Shown: positions 27,424 to 34,803 of the stretch, one piece after another | Layout of the letters: each line of letters begins with the position of its first letter | Position numbering within the stretch: the first letter of the stretch is position 1 | Source of the DNA: Salegentibacter sp. | GTDB lineage: Bacteria; Bacteroidota; Bacteroidia; Flavobacteriales; Flavobacteriaceae | Length of the DNA stretch: 64,000 bases | NCBI GenBank assembly: GCA_024635795.1 | Contig: JAGXIH010000013.1 | Coordinates: 157,566 to 221,565, forward strand | Direction of reading: 5' to 3' | Program-made: the position numbers and the translations under genes | The notes under the pieces: model-generated | What the model was told of the DNA's origin: nothing | What the model saw: only the letters and a program-made list of their open reading frames with translations | Database searches by the model: none

Positions 27424-27879
27424 TTAATCTACCGTGACGGTTTTCATTTCAGAAGTTGCAAGTAATTTTCCACTCTCATCCTCTGTTCGTGCGCCTACCG
27501 AAGTAACATTCTTAAATTCCTGCAGGATTTCCACATAGGTAGTGAGAGTGCTTCCGGCCTTTGGCAACTCAAAGATCTCCACCGATTTGATCGAACCTAT
27601 AAAACCTGTCTTCGGTTTGTCCAGTCCCGCTAAAAAACCCTGATAACCTCTCCAAAGTGACATACTTTGAGCCATGTGCTCAATAAGCCCGGGTTCAGAG
27701 AAAACACCATTCTCCACCAGAATATTATCCTTCGGAATAACAAAACCGGTCTTTCCGGTGCTTTCGGTATATTCGAGGAGACGGTCTACCATTACAAAAG
27801 GTGGTTTCTGCGGAATTAATTCAAGAATACGTTCAATTTCAAGTATGGGTTCTTTGAGTAAACTTTGTTTCATAGACAT
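27424..27879 (-). CDS. ApeP-like hotdog-fold protein (aryl polyene/flexirubin dehydratase family)
   Basis: 151 aa. IPQKPPFVMVDRLLEYTEST is the classic FabZ/ApeP opening (IPxRxPFLLVDR), and GLIEHMAQSMSLWRGYQGFL replaces the FabZ catalytic-Glu helix with Glu-His. The FabZ His loop is not evident, as in ApeP. The start may be 27879 or 27873. It is the first gene of a three-gene set with the ApeI-like and GT2-DUF2062 genes. The rest of a pigment cluster is missing from the window. Confidence 0.8.
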   Translation of the reverse strand: MSMKQSLLKEPILEIERILELIPQKPPFVMVDRLLEYTESTGKTGFVIPKDNILVENGVFSEPGLIEHMAQSMSLWRGYQGFLAGLDKPKTGFIGSIKSVEIFELPKAGSTLTTYVEILQEFKNVTSVGARTEDESGKLLATSEMKTVTVD

Positions 27880-28142
27880 TTCTATAGCTGATTTATACAG
27901 GTAGATTCAAGCAAGGCTAATTTATTAAAAAATTAAAGATAAGCTTTTAGCAGGGTTTTGTCGGGTTTGATCCTGCGATCCGTTTAATTACTGCTCCTTA
28001 TTGAAAATAATTACAGGAAAATTTCCGGTCAAAAATATTAAGGGAGACCTATAAAAATTCAAATATTTTTTTGCTTAAAATTCTGATGCAAAAGTGATTA
28101 ATAAAATGCTATATTTTTATTGCATGTTTTAGCCCTAAAAAG

Positions 28143-28174
28143 TTTGGAAGCTACCTAAGTAAAAGTTACATTTG
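28143..28174 (+). promoter_or_regulatory. Promoter of tRNA-Ser (TTTG-N20-TACATTTG)
   Basis: TTTG at 28143-28146 and TACATTTG at 28167-28174 with a 20-nt spacer fit the Bacteroidota sigma-A promoter. The downstream initial sequence GCAACCGCAAAA is shared word for word with the tRNA-Arg promoter at 54.2 kb. The rest of the 329-bp gap from 27880 shows no gene, only AT-rich sequence. Confidence 0.72.
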
Positions 28175-28208
28175 CAACCGCAAAATAATTGCGACGTTCA
28201 TAAATATT

Positions 28209-28290
28209 GGAGAGGTGGCAGAGTGGTAATGCAGCAGCCTGCTAAGCTGTCATCCTTTTGGATGCCCGGGTTCGAATCCCGGTCTCTCCG
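28209..28290 (+). tRNA. tRNA-Ser (anticodon GCT)
   Basis: 82 nt including the discriminator G; CCA is not encoded. The acceptor stem GGAGAGG/TCTCTCC closes. The anticodon loop CTGCTAAG reads GCT for AGC/AGU serine codons. A long variable arm (TCATCCTTTTGGATG) marks it as type II, and the T arm GGGTTCGAATCCC is standard. Confidence 0.95.
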
Positions 28291-28417
28291 CAAGATTTTT
28301 AGTCTGTGGATTATCTATTCTCCTTTTCAACAGAAAAGACAGGGATAGATTTCCTCCGCTTCCCGACTGCTTCAGTGTATTTTGGAACGGAAAAGGCTAA
28401 AAATTGAGTTGAAAATA

Positions 28418-28515
28418 CCACGCAAGTTGTTTTCTCCGGGTGTAGCCCTTCGACATGTCTCTTTCGAGACTTGCTCAGGACAGGCTCTACCTCCTTATCG
28501 CGCCGATCGCGATTC
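28418..28515 (+). repeat. Degenerate tRNA-Pro-like copy 1 carrying a hairpin insertion
   Basis: ACGCAAGTTGTTTTC followed by CGGGTGTAGC mirrors the sequence that leads into the true tRNA-Pro (ACGTAAGTTGTACTTC, CGGGGTGTAGC). After GTAGC comes CCTTCGACATGTCTC...CTCAGGACAGGC, then CTTATCGCGCC, matching GTTATCGCGCC of the tRNA D arm. I read it as a tRNA-Pro 5' half split by a foreign element of about 45 bp. It cannot fold as a tRNA. Confidence 0.5.
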
Positions 28516-28521
28516 AAAAAT

Positions 28522-28575
28522 TTTCGGGGTGTAGCCCTGACCTTCGTCAGGATGAACTCCGCCCGGTTCCCGGTC
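28522..28575 (+). repeat. Degenerate tRNA-Pro-like copy 2 carrying a different hairpin
   Basis: TTCGGGGTGTAGC is identical to the 5' end of the true tRNA-Pro at 28634-28646. It is then interrupted by CCTGACCTTCGTCAGG (a 6-bp stem with TTCG-type loop) and GATGAACTCC, and resumes with GCCCGGTT as in the tRNA D arm. Confidence 0.5.
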
Positions 28576-28635
28576 TATTTTAAAAGACTTGGAACCAAAA
28601 ACTTGAAACATTGTACTACAACGTAAGTTGTACTT

Positions 28636-28710
28636 CGGGGTGTAGCGTAGCCCGGTTATCGCGCCTGCTTTGGGAGCAGGAGGCCGCAGGTTCGAATCCT
28701 GCCACCCCGA
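28636..28710 (+). tRNA. tRNA-Pro (anticodon TGG)
   Basis: 75 nt with discriminator A. Acceptor CGGGGTG/CACCCCG, anticodon stem CTGCT/AGCAG with TGG in the loop, T arm CAGGTTCGAATCCTG. No own TAnnTTTG box is evident directly upstream, so it may be read from the tRNA-Ser promoter or from an unrecognised one. A strong terminator follows at once. Confidence 0.95.
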
Positions 28711-28711
28711 C

Positions 28712-28747
28712 AAAAAAAAGCCCTGCACAGAAGTGCGGGGCTTTTTT
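28712..28747 (+). terminator. Intrinsic terminator after tRNA-Pro
   Basis: Stem GCCCTGCAC/GTGCGGGGC (one G-T pair), loop AGAA, flanked by eight A and six T. It begins two bases after the tRNA. Confidence 0.85.
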
Positions 28748-28755
28748 GTTGCTTC

Positions 28756-28877
28756 AAGGCGAAAGCTTGCTTTCAGGCCGAAGAGGCAACAAAAAAGACC
28801 AAGCAGGCGATAGCCTGTGGGCTTTCCTTTGTCACTTCCCCCACTCAGGATCACCGACCAGAGGGAGGTAATCCTCC
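28756..28877 (+). repeat. Structured intergenic repeat, copy 1 of 3
   Basis: About 122 bp with three parts: hairpin GAAAGCTTGCTTTC, a terminator-like hairpin AAAAAAGACC..CAGGCGATAGCCTG..GGCTTT, and a third stem around AGGATCAC...GTAATCCT. No protein is encoded. Copies 2 and 3 follow in direct order; the first stem differs in sequence between copies but still pairs. Confidence 0.75.
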
Positions 28878-28887
28878 TGTAAAAATT

Positions 28888-29008
28888 AAGGCGTGAGCTT
28901 GCTCACAAGCCGCAAGAACAACAAAAAAGAACCGACAGGCATTAGCCTGAGGGCTTTTCTTTGTCACTTCCCCCACTCAGGATTACGGACCAGAGGGAGG
29001 TAATCCTG
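28888..29008 (+). repeat. Structured intergenic repeat, copy 2 of 3
   Basis: Offset 132 bp from copy 1. The first stem is GTGAGCTTGCTCAC (pairing kept, bases changed). The middle hairpin is CAGGCATTAGCCTG. The third stem is a perfect 9-bp pair CAGGATTAC/GTAATCCTG around a 12-nt loop containing CAGAGGGAG. The block TTTGTCACTTCCCCCACTCA is identical to copy 1. Confidence 0.78.
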
Positions 29009-29059
29009 AAGTTGAAGCTGGAAGTAAGAATCACGAATTGCTTCCAAGTAAATAATAGA

Positions 29060-29189
29060 AGGCCCTGAACTTAAACCCGCCCACAAGCAGCAAGACCAAC
29101 AAAAAAGACCTGGCAGGCGTGAGTCGGCTTTTCTTTGTTATTTCTCATTTCTCCATCCAGAATCATCGACTGCAGGGAGGTAATTCTCA
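29060..29189 (+). repeat. Structured intergenic repeat, copy 3 of 3 (diverged)
   Basis: Most diverged copy. The CAACAAAAAAGACC core and CAGGGAGGTAAT are kept. The third stem changes from AGGAT/ATCCT to AGAAT/ATTCT, a paired change. The first stem is lost. From 29190 to the permease gene stop at 29375 I see nothing further. Confidence 0.65.
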
Positions 29190-29374
29190 TATTTTTTCAA
29201 GGAAAAAGTGACCTATTCGGTTACCTAAAACAAAGGCGACGAAATCAAAAACTGTTATAAAATGCTCTGATTTCTTTATCAGTATTTCTCTGAGCCTACA
29301 CAGGGAATAAATTCAGGTATTAGAGTATGAGGTTTACATACAAACGCCTTCCTGTTGCTGTAATCTTAGATCCA

Positions 29375-31597
29375 TTATTTTTTACTTATAAATATCAATG
29401 CCGTATCTGTTTTTTCAGCCAGGGAAAGTGCCAGATGTCCAAATGCTTTCTGATGTTTCCCAGCTTTGCCCAGTCCCATTATTACCAGATCATGCCCCGC
29501 AGCCTGTTTGATAAGTTCTGATTCCACGTCATCATTTGGTATGATACGCACCTCGGTCTTTCCTGGAATTATGCGGCTCGCAAAACGTGAAAGCCTCAAA
29601 TTATTCTTTTGAAGCGTTTCCCGGGGGGTATTTGAAGGAAGGACTTGTATAAATGTTATTTCAGGCTGAGAAGCCCGCCACAGGCTGGCAGCAACTCGTG
29701 CCCGGAGTGGGTCATGACTTCCAAAACCGGCTACCGGAATTAGGATTTTACGCGCTTCAGTAATTTTCCATCCGCTGTAAGGCTGCCGGAATACAACCAC
29801 ATCCGCCTTCACGTGTTTCACCAGTTTTTCCAAATTTTGAAGGGTTGGTAAATCGTTTAAATCACTCAATCCCAACAACAAACTCCCGCAATTGTGTTCC
29901 TTGGCCACCCGTTCAATCTCTTCCCATGGATGGTCTGCGATAGTGGTGAGTGTTTCCGGGCGCAAGCCTGCTTCAAAAGAGGCTTTGAGTGCATACTGTG
30001 TAACATCCCGGCTCGATAAAAGTCGTTTCTCAAGATCATCCTGTTCAGTGCTTGGGATAACGATCGAATGAAGCAGGATCCGTCCTATTACCGGCGGTGC
30101 CAGTGCATTCGCCAGAAAAACCATGGATTCCGCATTTGCAGGATTTGAAATTGGGAGCAGCACGAGAGGACTTAATCCTCTTAACCGGACCAGATCGGGA
30201 TCCAGGGCATGTTCAGACGCTTCAATAGCCCGGGCTTTATTTACAAAAAAGGATACAAAAAGGACGGCACCTATAACGAGCCATAACAGTGCAATAAATC
30301 CGGCAGCCGGCACCACAATGGCCTGAAATATTGCCAATCCTAAACAAGTGACTATTCCCACGATTGGAAGGGTGGGAAAAAAAGGCGCCCTGAATGTTTC
30401 ACTCTCTTTATATCCGCGATTTCGCATTAAGATCATGATGAGATGTGCCAGTGCAAAAGTGATGAGAAAGATTAAACTGGAAGCCGCACCGGCCGCCGCC
30501 AAATCTGGCAGGATCAAAACAAGAAGTGCTACAATTCCACAGGTAACCCATATCGAGGTTACAGGCGTACCGAATTTCTCATCAATATTTGACAGGTGAT
30601 GGTTTAAGGTTCGGTCTTTTGCCATTCTTAGTGAAATTCGTGAAGCTGCAAAGAGGTTGGCCTGTAAAGCTGATAACATAGAAAAGATACCCGCTACCAA
30701 AACCAGCCAGAACCCAAATGCTCCCAGATAATTTTGTGCAGCAACGGCCAAAACGGTTTCAGGGTTTTCCCTGCTCATTTCTGTTATTGACTCCCCCGGC
30801 AACACGCCTACGGTCGACATTAAAAAAAGTAATGGCAAATAAACTGCGAGGCCTACCACAAGTGTTCCTACCATTGCCTTAGGGATTGTTTTTTCCGGAT
30901 TTTTAATTTCACCTGCGGCAGAACCAATTAAATCAAATCCCTGGAGGGCGATAAATGTATAACCCATTGCTGCGATCACTCCGCTGAATCCACCGGAGAA
31001 AAAGGGATCGAGGCTTTGTTTTATCTGACTGAATGGCGTTTGCACAAAAACAGCGAGTCCGCCAGCTATGAGCACGGCGAATACCGCAAGTTTACCAATA
31101 TTGATAACGGCACCGCCATCACCGGAACTTCTGGTAAGGCTAAAGGCGAAGTAACCTATGGCGGCTATGGCCAGCAAAACGGGGAGCATACCGAACTCCA
31201 GGATTCCGCGGAGACCTTCTGACGGAATTTGCTGAAGTGCAAACAGAGCAAAGGCCCCAAATCCAAGGGCATACAGAACTGCCGCAACCAGTGAGGCAAA
31301 CCAAACGATCCACCCCACCCCAAATGCGACCTGAAGAGATAGTGCCTTCTTAGCATAGGTATAGGTACCGCCCGACTGCGGATTCGCCGAAGCCATTTCA
31401 GCAAAACTGAGAGCAGTAATAAAGGCTATTAAGCCATTTAGGGTAAAGGCCAGGATTGCTGAAGGCCCGCTGACCGCAAAGGCCACCCCGGCCAGGGCCA
31501 AGATTCCGCCCCCAACCATGGCTCCCACCCCAATGCCTAACGCCCCTAAAAATCCGATTGTGCGTGTCGTTACTGACGAGGATGGATCTGGATTCAT
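29375..31597 (-). CDS. APC-family amino acid permease fused to universal-stress-protein domains
   Basis: 740 aa. Residues 10-440 form an APC permease with about 12 membrane helices (GFLGALGIGVGAMVGGGILA, FAEMASANPQSGGTYTYAKK, GFDLIGSAAGEIKNPEKTIP). The soluble tail (about 460-740) has two USP-like alpha/beta repeats (ILLHSIVIPSTEQ, ILIPVAGFGSHD, DLVIMGLGKAG). Likely a cation-coupled amino acid or polyamine transporter at the inner membrane with nucleotide-binding regulation; the substrate is unknown. By eye the gene is clearly GC-richer than its surroundings and sits just beyond tRNA genes and repeats, so acquisition by transfer is plausible. Confidence 0.9.
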   Translation of the reverse strand: MNPDPSSSVTTRTIGFLGALGIGVGAMVGGGILALAGVAFAVSGPSAILAFTLNGLIAFITALSFAEMASANPQSGGTYTYAKKALSLQVAFGVGWIVWFASLVAAVLYALGFGAFALFALQQIPSEGLRGILEFGMLPVLLAIAAIGYFAFSLTRSSGDGGAVINIGKLAVFAVLIAGGLAVFVQTPFSQIKQSLDPFFSGGFSGVIAAMGYTFIALQGFDLIGSAAGEIKNPEKTIPKAMVGTLVVGLAVYLPLLFLMSTVGVLPGESITEMSRENPETVLAVAAQNYLGAFGFWLVLVAGIFSMLSALQANLFAASRISLRMAKDRTLNHHLSNIDEKFGTPVTSIWVTCGIVALLVLILPDLAAAGAASSLIFLITFALAHLIMILMRNRGYKESETFRAPFFPTLPIVGIVTCLGLAIFQAIVVPAAGFIALLWLVIGAVLFVSFFVNKARAIEASEHALDPDLVRLRGLSPLVLLPISNPANAESMVFLANALAPPVIGRILLHSIVIPSTEQDDLEKRLLSSRDVTQYALKASFEAGLRPETLTTIADHPWEEIERVAKEHNCGSLLLGLSDLNDLPTLQNLEKLVKHVKADVVVFRQPYSGWKITEARKILIPVAGFGSHDPLRARVAASLWRASQPEITFIQVLPSNTPRETLQKNNLRLSRFASRIIPGKTEVRIIPNDDVESELIKQAAGHDLVIMGLGKAGKHQKAFGHLALSLAEKTDTALIFISKK

Positions 31598-31752
31598 GTT
31601 GAATTCTAATTTTGGAAAATAAATTTAATCAAAAATGTCAACGAATTATAAAATATCGTTGTAGTCCGGTAAAAATTAAAACAATTGCCTTAATCCTTGC
31701 AATAACCTGACTTATATAATATTTCGCTCCTCTTTTCGATGACAAACTTTTC

Positions 31753-31856
31753 TTTTCTACCAATATACCGTCCCGATGGGACTAAAAACAGCTCTGTTAG
31801 GAGCAAAATATCAGTAGAAAAATAGGTGTTTGCGTTTTTTTAAGCCCCATAGGGGC
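31753..31856. repeat. Three-hairpin intergenic repeat (REP-like)
   Basis: Outer arms TTTTCTAC (31753-31760) and GTAGAAAA (31814-31821) enclose two palindromes, GTCCCGATGGGAC and GCTCTGTTAGGAGC. A third, GCCCCATAGGGGC, lies at 31844-31856. I recall similar CCGTCCC..GGGAC and GCCCC..GGGGC modules as dispersed repeats in Bacteroidota genomes. The remainder of 31598-32280 is AT-rich with no recognisable gene. Confidence 0.7.
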
Positions 31857-32280
31857 GGAACATGACAGGCATTCTATTTTTATCGGACAATAGTACTAAA
31901 ATATCTAAGTAAGACCAGAATATAAATAACATTCAAATATCAATAATAGGAGCATTTACTTTGACGAAGGACAGTTAAGTTCTTGATTGATAATTATAAT
32001 AGCGGAAACCTTGGAAGATATAAGAAATTATAAAGAAATAATTTTTCAATTTTTCCTTATAGGTATTATGGGAGGGGCAAATTAACCTTGCCAAAAGTAG
32101 TGGTTATGAAAACTGTTTATATATTTTTTTAGTGTTTTTATCAAACTGGGGATTTACAATTATGGATAACCTGTCTTCTTGAGTTTGTTGGTCAACAAAC
32201 ATGCCTTTTAAAAGTGTTGAACGCCACTAGTAATTCAATCGGTGATATGCCAAATTCAGAATATGCATGAAAACCTGGTT

Positions 32281-33918
32281 TCAAAGATTTAAGTCCCTGT
32301 ACATTTTCTCAAACTGCCGGATGCTTTCATCGGTTCCGACTACAATAACATCATCCTGATCCCGGAATTTAAACTCATGAGGATCTATGGCAGAAATTTT
32401 TTTTCCTTCCCTGATTACGGTGAGTATAGTGCAGCCCGTTTCAGCCCGTACATTGCTTTTGGCCAGGGTAGTTCCCGACAAATTTCCGGCGGGCAATTGG
32501 ACGAGGTTAATCTGTTTTTCAGCGGCTAATGATGTTTCGTCTTCAAATATACTGGAGGCAAGCATCCGGCCGCTCACTGTTGCAAGAGACTGAACATAAT
32601 CGGCACCTGCATCATACAGTTTTTTCACATTTTCAATATTATTGGCCCGCACTATAATGTGAGTTTTACTGTTCATACTTCTCGCCAATAGCGTGGCAAA
32701 CAGAGCTATTGTATCGTCCTGAATGGTAATAATCATGGCAGATGCATCATTAATTCCAGCCTCTTGAAGTGTTTCAGGTTCCCGGATATCACCGACAATG
32801 TTTACACCTTCTTCATTACGAATATCAATAACCTTTAACTCTACGCTCTTCGTCTCCAGGATACTAAAAGCAGCTTTCCCCGATACACCGTACCCGACGA
32901 TTAATACTTTATTCCGGGCGAAATGCCGGATTGTGGCTTCGGCCTTTTTACTGAGTTTCGCAAGTTCATCCCTGTCACCGGCAACAAGTAACCGTATTTT
33001 TGATTTCAAAATCAGGTCAGGGGATACCGGGCTTTGAAACTCATCGTTCTTCCATGCACCGATAATATTTATCGGATATTTATCCAGCAAATGAGCTTCA
33101 CCGATAGATTTATTACAAAGTTCACTTCCTTCCTCTATATCAATTTCGATCAGCTCAATGGTATTATCAATTTCCACACTGTCATTGATTGAAATGGCAG
33201 GAACCTGGACAGCAAGGCTTTTTCCAATTAATTGTCTTGGTGAAATGGTACTATCAGCCCCGGCCAGTTTATGGTATGTTTCCATCTCTTCATCTTCAAG
33301 AACCGCAATTGTTTTTACAGATTTATTGATATTTCTGATAGAAAAAATGATGCTTATATTTTTGTCGGTGGTTGAATTAAGTACAACAACCTTTGCATGT
33401 TTTAAACCGGCAGCTTCCAGTGTGGATTCCGACTCGGGGTTGCCTTTCATTACCTCTAATCCGGAACCAAAAAGATCTTTTGCTGTTTCCTCACCCGATT
33501 CTATAATTACATAATCCTGGTTTCGGGATGTAAGCTCTTTAATCAATACTTCGGCGTGAGTGGAATAGGAACATATAATTATATGATTTTTTTTAGTGAC
33601 TTTGGTTGGTGGGGATTTTTCGATTGCACCCTTTAAAAAAGGGAGAAAAAAAACAGGGAAAGCCACAAAAACAAGTACCACACCGGTCAGATTCATAATG
33701 AGCACAAAATAATTTAAGAAGTCACTTTCCCAGGGTGAAAAACCTCCATAACCACTTGTTGTCAAAGATTCCACAACAACCTGTAACGACTGTGCAAAAG
33801 TCACATCACGATTTTCAAAAAAAAGCATGGACCATAAAAAGATCTCTGCATATATTACAATTATTGAAGCAACAATGAGAGTTGCGAATACAATTCTTTT
33901 TTTCAGGTCTTTATGCAT
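32281..33918 (-). CDS. Two-TM potassium channel with tandem RCK (TrkA-N/TrkA-C) domains
   Basis: 545 aa. Two membrane helices (about 10-33 and 67-92) flank a pore loop ending TTSGYGGFSPW (53-63). The filter GYG is kept, but the usual TVGYGD is TSGYGG. Two Rossmann RCK modules follow: NHIIICSYSTHAEVLIKEL (from about 111) and KVLIVGYGVSGKAAFSILE (from about 343), each trailed by a TrkA-C-like part. Role: ligand-gated K+ flux across the inner membrane, inferred. It is separate from the KtrAB-type uptake genes at 59 kb and lies in the accessory stretch between the tRNA-Pro repeats and the intron relic. Confidence 0.88.
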   Translation of the reverse strand: MHKDLKKRIVFATLIVASIIVIYAEIFLWSMLFFENRDVTFAQSLQVVVESLTTSGYGGFSPWESDFLNYFVLIMNLTGVVLVFVAFPVFFLPFLKGAIEKSPPTKVTKKNHIIICSYSTHAEVLIKELTSRNQDYVIIESGEETAKDLFGSGLEVMKGNPESESTLEAAGLKHAKVVVLNSTTDKNISIIFSIRNINKSVKTIAVLEDEEMETYHKLAGADSTISPRQLIGKSLAVQVPAISINDSVEIDNTIELIEIDIEEGSELCNKSIGEAHLLDKYPINIIGAWKNDEFQSPVSPDLILKSKIRLLVAGDRDELAKLSKKAEATIRHFARNKVLIVGYGVSGKAAFSILETKSVELKVIDIRNEEGVNIVGDIREPETLQEAGINDASAMIITIQDDTIALFATLLARSMNSKTHIIVRANNIENVKKLYDAGADYVQSLATVSGRMLASSIFEDETSLAAEKQINLVQLPAGNLSGTTLAKSNVRAETGCTILTVIREGKKISAIDPHEFKFRDQDDVIVVGTDESIRQFEKMYRDLNL

Positions 33919-34008
33919 ATGCAGACGATTTGTTAAAAGAACTGTTTTATTTTTTTATCAAAATCTGCCCGCCTGTTTGCCGGTAGGCAAGCTGGATCTA
34001 AGCTAAGG

Positions 34009-34167
34009 TTATGCTGTGTCATTTTCCATTTGGTTTATTCTCTTGAGTTCATTTTGATTTTGTATTTCTACGGGTAGTTTTCTAGAGTGGTACCATTCCA
34101 GACTTCTGCTTCCTTGTTTCCAAAAGATATTATCACGGAAATTTCTGTTCCATATTACTAAGGTTTA
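34009..34167 (-). pseudogene. C-terminal fragment of an unknown gene (no start codon)
   Basis: On the minus strand an open frame of about 52 codons with protein-like composition (FWKQGSRSLEWYHSRKLPVE) runs to a TAA at 34009. It is preceded by an in-frame stop and has no usable start. It reads like the tail of a real protein I do not recognise. It lies directly downstream, in the same orientation, of the group II intron relic. Confidence 0.35.
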
Positions 34168-34223
34168 AGATAAGTAAAATAGTCCGATTTGAGAAATAAT
34201 ACATGCAGCACAACGGCCCACAG

Positions 34224-34289
34224 GTCAAGTAGGCACAGGGAGTTTTACCCCGACCCTCTCATCCCGGCCGGGAGACTTGAGAGTCTGGC
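34224..34289 (-). mobile_element. Relic of a group II intron 3' end (domain V/VI region)
   Basis: Read on the minus strand, GATGAGAGGGTCGGGGTAAA, then ACTCCCTGTGCCTACTTGAC, resembles the conserved tail of bacterial group II introns (GTGAGAGG..GGGGTGAAACTCCC..CCTACTCGAC). Upstream, CTCTCAAGTCTCCCGGCCGG has the shape of a domain V remnant. No reverse transcriptase is nearby, so it is a fragment. The rest of 33919-34803 has a CCTGTTTGCCGGTAGGC palindrome near 33972 but no intact gene. Confidence 0.5.
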
Positions 34290-34613
34290 AAAAAAAGAGG
34301 TGCTTCATCTTTTCTTTGAAGAGCGTAACATCGTTCTCAAGGAAGAATCCTCCCGGTTTTAATCTCGAAGGGTTTTCATAAAGAAGTAACTATTCAAGAC
34401 TTTCTTCTGTCCAATTTTTTGCTATAAAGAATGAATCAAACCTAAATGTTGTGGACTAGGCAAAAATATCTGAAAATTCCTACAAGTCGTTTTCCGAAGA
34501 AGGCCTTTATCAAGAATTTAAGTTATTGGGCTAAAGTATTTTGCAGCGCCTCTTTTTCTTCTTATCTTGGTAAGACCATAACATAAGTAGGTTAAGTTCA
34601 TGGTAGATTTGGG

Positions 34614-34649
34614 GCAAAAAAAGGTGGATGAACAATCCGCCTTTTTTTA
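34614..34649. terminator. Orphan intrinsic terminator-like hairpin
   Basis: GGTGGAT/ATCCGCC with loop GAACA, flanked by seven A and seven T. No gene on the + strand ends before it, so it may mark the end of a lost gene or an unannotated RNA, or shield the histidine kinase promoter. Confidence 0.6.
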
Positions 34650-34765
34650 TGTCCAATTTTCTGGATTCTGAATCAGAAAAGAAGGATTTGAAACCGGTTG
34701 AATATGCTACAACAATTTTAAAAATTTTCTTAAAGTTCTAAGCTTTAATCCATAGCTGTTTTAAG

Positions 34766-34798
34766 TTTGTAATTTGTTAATGGTTTGCCTTATATTTG
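34766..34798 (+). promoter_or_regulatory. Promoter of the histidine kinase gene (TTTG-N21-TATATTTG)
   Basis: TTTG at 34766-34769 and TATATTTG at 34791-34798. The predicted transcription start falls at or next to the ATG at 34804, which supports that start over the upstream 34774 codon and suggests a nearly leaderless mRNA. Confidence 0.55.
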
Positions 34799-34803
34799 TC
34801 CCT

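Noticed and set aside
28495-28854. 119-aa minus-strand ORF (contains GWQDSNLRPPAPKAGAITG)
   Set aside because: It is the well-known false translation across an antisense tRNA-Pro gene and its repeats, not a protein.
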